DNA of 7,881 nt from Dehalococcoidia bacterium (GTDB taxonomy: Bacteria > Chloroflexota > Dehalococcoidia > JACVQG01 > JAHKAY01): the NCBI GenBank assembly GCA_030740315.1, contig JASLXN010000064.1, positions 1-7,881 on the forward strand, in the 5' to 3' direction. The notes under the pieces are model-generated. The model was not told the origin of the DNA. It did not search any database and saw only the letters and a program-made list of their open reading frames with translations. Shown here piece by piece: positions 4,449 through 7,881 of this stretch. The position numbers and the translations under genes were made by a program. Position 1 is the stretch's first letter. Each line of letters starts with the position of its first letter.

Positions 4449-4910
4449 ATGAGCACGAGCGATACCGGGGTCTACCTGCTATTTATAGCCGCCCATGGCC
4501 GTATCCGGGTGGGCCGGTTGGGCGAGCAATGCTTTAACGGCACCTATGTTTATGTGGGCTCGGCCAGGGGGGCCGGAGGCTTGAAACGGGTCTGCCGGCA
4601 CATTGAGGTGGCCGCGGGCCGGCGGGCCGGCGGGAGATGGCATGTTGACCGGCTGCTGGCTTTAGGGAAGCTTGAGGCGGCGCTCTTTATTCGCACCCGT
4701 GAGCCTGTGGAGTGCCTGCTGGCGCAGAGGGTGGGTGGGACTGCGTCGTTGGCCGTGCCGGGCTTCGGCAGCAGCGACTGTCGGTGTACCGGACATTTGT
4801 TCCGTCTTGATGATGGCTGGGACGCAGCCCTGGAGGCTGCTGCCCGTCTCGGGGATTACAGGTGGATAATATCCCCCGTCCGGCCTATGGCCAGGAAGAC
4901 CAGCAAATAG
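4449..4910 (+). CDS. DUF123 / COG1833 GIY-YIG-like nuclease family protein
   Basis: A 153-residue protein of the DUF123 (COG1833, Uri-type endonuclease) family, a GIY-YIG-like fold whose cellular role is not established. Visible motifs are GVYLL (7-11), VGRLG (21-25), GTYVYVGSARG (31-41, the YIG-like strand), RH (50-51), WHVDRLL (64-70), ECLLAQ (88-93) and GFGSSDCRC (105-113). The core through HLF (116-118) is complete and of normal size. ATG 4449 is chosen because it starts just before the conserved domain and behind a possible promoter; no strong ribosome-binding site is visible (GTGGGG at 4431-4436). The frame is open further up to a TTG at 4386, but that part is Pro-rich and not family-like. 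The last 18 codons, including the stop, overlap the convergent glycosyltransferase gene. In some genomes such domains are linked to DNA-repair enzymes; none is adjacent here. Confidence 0.85.
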   Translation: MSTSDTGVYLLFIAAHGRIRVGRLGEQCFNGTYVYVGSARGAGGLKRVCRHIEVAAGRRAGGRWHVDRLLALGKLEAALFIRTREPVECLLAQRVGGTASLAVPGFGSSDCRCTGHLFRLDDGWDAALEAAARLGDYRWIISPVRPMARKTSK

Positions 4911-6073
4911 TCTTTCAGGTGGCGAGTGATGAGGAAATTGTGGCGCACATGCTCCCGGCCGTTTTGCCCCAGCCACCGGCCATAGTCAGGGTTGGCTAGG
5001 AGCTGTTTCAGGGCGAAGGCGGCCCCGTCAACGCCGTGCACCAGTAAGCCGGTGAAACGGTTTCTTATCTGGAGGGGTATGCCACCCACCGCCGTTGCCA
5101 CCACCGGCTTTGCCTTCCACAGGGCCTCGGTCACGGTGAGGCCGAAACCTTCCCGCAGGGACTTCTGGATAACAATAGTGGAGCCTTGCTGCAAGGCGTT
5201 AATCTCCAGGTCACTCCCGGTTGGTATGGTGAGGATGTGTATGTCCCGGTGGTCAGCCGCCCGCTGGCGCACCTCTCCCAGGACATCCTCGGCTTCAGGG
5301 TCATCGCTGGCCCCGCCCCCGGCCAGCACCAACTGGCAGTCCATGCTCTTGCGCACCATCTCGAAGGCCTGAATAACCCCAACCGGGTCCTTAAGGCGGT
5401 CAAAACGGGAAATCTGGGTGATTATGGGCCGCTCCGGGTCAATCCCATACTTTGACAGCACCATTTCCACATCTGCCGCGGGCAACTCCCTATTCTTCTC
5501 GCTAAGCGGGTCAATGGAAGGTGCCATCAGGTACTGCGGAATGGGTAGCTGGCGGGCGAAGCTGGGAGCGGAGAACACGGCGGCCTCATACTGTATCACA
5601 AAATCACGGATGAAACTCCACACCCGGGAATCCGGGTTGGACACATCTATATGGCAGCGCCACAACCAGCGCCGCGGCTTTTCCTCCTTGCGGCGTATTA
5701 GTGCCACCGGCTGTGGGTCGTGGACAAGTATGATGTCCCCCAGGAGCTCCATCTCAGCGAATCGCTGCTCCTGGGAGCTGAGGAAATAGCCGAACTCCTC
5801 TTCGGAGACATCCTCCTCGTTGCCGTGAAGTGCGTTGTGGAATTTTTTAGTAATGGCATAGAACTCGTCATCACCTTGGATTACGCTCCACCGTGCGTCC
5901 ACCCCCAACTGGTGTAGCAGCGGTATCAGCCGTTGCAGGATTTCGGCCACCCCGCCCCCGGTGGCGGTGGAGTTGATGTTCTGGACAACGGTACCCGATA
6001 GCCGGGTGGCCAGGTGGCGCAGCTCTTCTATCCGGCTCTGGCCCACTATGGGCGCATAGTCATTCATTTTCAT
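4856..6073 (-). CDS. treT: GT4 glycosyltransferase, TreT-like trehalose synthase
   Basis: A 405-residue retaining GT-B glycosyltransferase of family GT4. It closely resembles trehalose glycosyltransferring synthase TreT, which joins an NDP-glucose and glucose into trehalose. Characteristic segments are VVQNINSTATGGGVAEIL (29-46), ITKKFHNALHG (74-84), VHDPQPVAL (117-125), WRCHIDVS (138-145), ISRFDRLKDP (221-230, sugar-nucleotide phosphate binding) and EGFGLTVTEAL (308-318), which holds the ExxxxxxxE pair E308/E316. Length matches the family. ATG 6073 shares its A with the TGA of the upstream channel gene, implying translational coupling; GGAGG lies about 10 bases upstream, and a second ATG at 6067 is possible. 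It is the last gene of the trehalose operon. Alternatively it may serve as an accessory partner of a trehalose-6-phosphate synthase rather than act alone. Its 3' end overlaps the convergent DUF123 gene by 55 bases. Confidence 0.85.
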   Translation of the reverse strand: MKMNDYAPIVGQSRIEELRHLATRLSGTVVQNINSTATGGGVAEILQRLIPLLHQLGVDARWSVIQGDDEFYAITKKFHNALHGNEEDVSEEEFGYFLSSQEQRFAEMELLGDIILVHDPQPVALIRRKEEKPRRWLWRCHIDVSNPDSRVWSFIRDFVIQYEAAVFSAPSFARQLPIPQYLMAPSIDPLSEKNRELPAADVEMVLSKYGIDPERPIITQISRFDRLKDPVGVIQAFEMVRKSMDCQLVLAGGGASDDPEAEDVLGEVRQRAADHRDIHILTIPTGSDLEINALQQGSTIVIQKSLREGFGLTVTEALWKAKPVVATAVGGIPLQIRNRFTGLLVHGVDGAAFALKQLLANPDYGRWLGQNGREHVRHNFLITRHLKDYLLVFLAIGRTGDIIHL

Positions 6074-7440
6074 CAGAGGTGGGCCTCCACCATCCGGATG
6101 ATAGCCGAGCGAAGACCCTCCAGGCTGTAGGAGTAGGGGTCCAGAGAGGCTATATCACCGGCCAGGTCTTTGTCCCCCAGGCTGTCCTCAATCCAGATGG
6201 AAAAGTCGTTCTCGCCCTGCTGTAAACGCAGTCGGGCCTCGAAGACATGAAAGTATATGGAGCTGGTGCTCACCCGGCCCAGGGCTTCAACAAACCCCCT
6301 CAGGTCTCGGGCCACATAGGGAGTGGGCACGATGACGGTGATGACAGATACCAGGTAGAGCTCCTGTCCCGACGGTGCGCGCCGGCTGTCCGGATTCTGG
6401 GCCAGGTGCTCTTCCATCACCTCCACCAGCCTTTTCCGCAGCGCCCTGATAGTGGGGAAGGCAAAGATATCTATACTGGCCAGCTTCTCTCCCAGTACTC
6501 TGTTACCCAGCTCTCCACTTACCCACAGCGAGAAATCGTTAGCCGGCTCCGGGATGAGGAAGTGGTGCTCTTCAATGAAGTGGTGAGTATGGTAGTACAC
6601 CACCGATCCCGGCACCTCTTTCAGGGCATCTACCAGCTCCCTTACCGTGGCCACTTTGACTCCGGTCAGCACCTCCAGATGGTGATGGGTGTTGAAACGG
6701 AAAGGGTGTTTGGCAACTTTCAGGGGCCTGCCGTAGTTTACAACGACGGACTTAACAATCTTATTATTGGGAAGTACGATAAGGCTGTTGTCCAGGCCGC
6801 GGATGCGGGTACGGCCCCAGGCAACCTCTGTCACATACCCCTCCTCCCCCGTATCCAGCTTGATGAAGTCCCCCTTGTGAAAGGAGAGACGGGAGGTGAG
6901 CCGGAAACTGGCCAGCAGGTTAGGCACGGCATCCTTCAACCCCAGGGCAGCCACCAGCGCCACCACCGCCAGGACCAGAATTATCGGGGTGGTGGATATA
7001 CCCCATATGTCCAGCAGGAGCATGGCGACGGTGAATGCTACTCCCACCCGCACCAGGTTCAGCAGCCAGGGCAGCATAACGGTCGGCAGACCCGCTTTGC
7101 TCAAGTATACCCGGAGCAACCCCTGTCCCAGCCGGATGGATATCCAGAACAGGGACAATATGAAAATGGTGCCGATGACCCTATTCGCGAATGTACGCCA
7201 TTCAGAGAGCACCCATAGTGAGTGATTGGCAACAAAGAGAGTAAGCAGGAGTACCCATAGCCTGGTGGCACTCCTGGTGGAGGCGATAAAGATGGCCACC
7301 GGCTCCCCATCGCCCTTTGCCCGCCACCTCTCCAGTAGGTGGAAGGACGTGGCTCTCAGCCACAGAGAGGCCAAGAGCATCGCCACCGGCATGGATATCT
7401 CAAGCCAGTACTGGATAAAGAACTCCTGCCAGTTCTCCAA
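6073..7440 (-). CDS. MscS-type mechanosensitive channel fused to two DUF5752-like repeats
   Basis: A 455-residue membrane protein. Hydrophobic segments lie near residues 13-30, 59-78, 87-104, 129-145 and 151-168. The last is the pore-lining helix (LAVVALVAALGLKDAVPNLL), followed by the MscS beta domain at about 189-240 (KGDFIKL, GYVTEVAWGRTRIRG, IVLPNNKIV). Such channels open under membrane tension and release solutes during hypo-osmotic shock. In place of the usual MscS C-terminal domain come two related soluble repeats, about 252-346 and 360-455. They share VYYH/IYFH, NDFSLW/NDFSIW, LG, LASID/IASLD and a closing VMEEHL/VEAHL. They resemble the DUF5752 family, an assignment made from memory. 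Start is TTG 7440 with GAGGGA (7451-7446) 5 bases upstream. It sits 9 bases after the phosphatase stop and overlaps the glycosyltransferase start by one base. Confidence 0.87.
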   Translation of the reverse strand: MENWQEFFIQYWLEISMPVAMLLASLWLRATSFHLLERWRAKGDGEPVAIFIASTRSATRLWVLLLTLFVANHSLWVLSEWRTFANRVIGTIFILSLFWISIRLGQGLLRVYLSKAGLPTVMLPWLLNLVRVGVAFTVAMLLLDIWGISTTPIILVLAVVALVAALGLKDAVPNLLASFRLTSRLSFHKGDFIKLDTGEEGYVTEVAWGRTRIRGLDNSLIVLPNNKIVKSVVVNYGRPLKVAKHPFRFNTHHHLEVLTGVKVATVRELVDALKEVPGSVVYYHTHHFIEEHHFLIPEPANDFSLWVSGELGNRVLGEKLASIDIFAFPTIRALRKRLVEVMEEHLAQNPDSRRAPSGQELYLVSVITVIVPTPYVARDLRGFVEALGRVSTSSIYFHVFEARLRLQQGENDFSIWIEDSLGDKDLAGDIASLDPYSYSLEGLRSAIIRMVEAHL

Positions 7441-7449
7441 ACGCGTCCC

Positions 7450-7881
7450 TCAGTCCGTCCTTGTGAGTCTTCCAACCATCTCGGCCACCTCCGCCGGTGA
7501 GCTTAAATAGTAACCAGCACGGCTACGGCGCCTTTCACCGGCAACCAACACCGAGACCCCGTGCCACCGACCAACCTCACGGAAGCCATCTTCATCAGTT
7601 ACATCGTCGCCCACATAGATGGGCAATATGTTTCCCTGGACGCCATTGTAACACCGGTTCAAAATCCAATCTATAGCCAGCCCTTTGTCCCAGCGCACCG
7701 GTGGCCTGACCTCGTAGACCTTCTTGCCCCTGGTTATGCGGACAGAGCCTCCCCTTACATAAGGGGCGGTCACATCACGAAAGCGGCGGCCCACCAACAC
7801 CACCATGCTCCGGTTCACCTGACGGTAGTGAAGGCTCAGGCTCAGCCCCTTGTCTTCCACCAGCACGCCTTCTATGTCACG
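7450..7881 (-). CDS. otsB: Trehalose-6-phosphate phosphatase, C-terminal fragment
   Basis: The last 143 residues of a HAD-superfamily trehalose phosphatase, which removes phosphate from trehalose 6-phosphate. The gene enters from beyond base 7881, so the first HAD motif (DxDG) is not visible. Recognisable parts are GVLVEDKGLSLSLHYR (residues 5-20 of the fragment), YEVRPPVRWDKGLAIDW (56-72, with the conserved Lys66), YVGDDVTDEDGF (89-100, the metal-binding aspartates of motif IV) and AGYYLSSPAEV near the end. It is the first visible gene of the operon. Whether it is a stand-alone OtsB or the C-terminal half of a fused trehalose-6-phosphate synthase/phosphatase cannot be decided here. Its TGA stop (7452-7450) is in the same frame as the following channel gene, with only GGG ACG CGT before that gene's TTG. 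Confidence 0.92.
   Translation of the reverse strand, partial: RDIEGVLVEDKGLSLSLHYRQVNRSMVVLVGRRFRDVTAPYVRGGSVRITRGKKVYEVRPPVRWDKGLAIDWILNRCYNGVQGNILPIYVGDDVTDEDGFREVGRWHGVSVLVAGERRRSRAGYYLSSPAEVAEMVGRLTRTD

Noticed and set aside
6247..7218. Long open frame of 323 codons on the plus strand opposite the channel gene
   Set aside because: Its translation is a low-complexity mix rich in Gln, Gly and His with no domain, while the minus strand encodes a clear MscS channel. It is an antisense shadow.

Overview
The window reads as a bacterial chromosome fragment of moderately high G+C with tightly packed genes and clear Shine-Dalgarno signals. Three things point to an anaerobic or microaerophilic bacterium: a lone rubredoxin, a threonyl-tRNA synthetase without its N-terminal TGS domain, and acyl-CoA dehydrogenase, SDR and beta-hydroxyacid dehydrogenase genes side by side. 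My best guess is Chloroflexota, Dehalococcoidia-like. That is inferred from gene content and protein flavour only; nothing in the window (no rRNA, no marker alignment) proves it.

Layout: bases 1-236 carry the 5' end of thrS, reading leftward out of the window, with its own promoter and a leader hairpin. Bases 237-822 hold no intact gene. This stretch is unusually structured and partly lower in G+C. It contains a decayed small reading frame behind a very good ribosome-binding site, several inverted repeats (two of them mutually exclusive), and a promoter plus stem-loop leading into a 53-residue rubredoxin gene (823-984). Then come three rightward metabolic genes, each apparently with its own leader: a beta-hydroxyacid-dehydrogenase-like NAD(P)-binding protein with a DUF1932-type C-terminus (1137-2054), an acyl-CoA dehydrogenase (2178-3323) and a short-chain dehydrogenase/reductase (3580-4350). 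The gap between the last two holds a compact array of three back-to-back hairpins (3365-3452). A DUF123/COG1833 GIY-YIG-like protein follows (4449-4910) and overlaps the end of the opposing operon by 55 bases.

The right half (4856-7881) is a leftward, tightly coupled operon: the C-terminal half of a trehalose-6-phosphate phosphatase, then a MscS-type mechanosensitive channel carrying two copies of a roughly 95-residue soluble domain, then a GT4 glycosyltransferase resembling trehalose synthase TreT. The first two genes are 9 bases apart and in the same frame; the second and third overlap by one base. The combination is a self-contained osmoadaptation module: enzymes that make a compatible solute, plus a tension-gated channel that can release solute. 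It recalls the trehalose operon with a channel gene reported in the archaeon Thermoproteus tenax. The duplicated cytoplasmic domain fused to the channel is the most interesting protein feature in the window.
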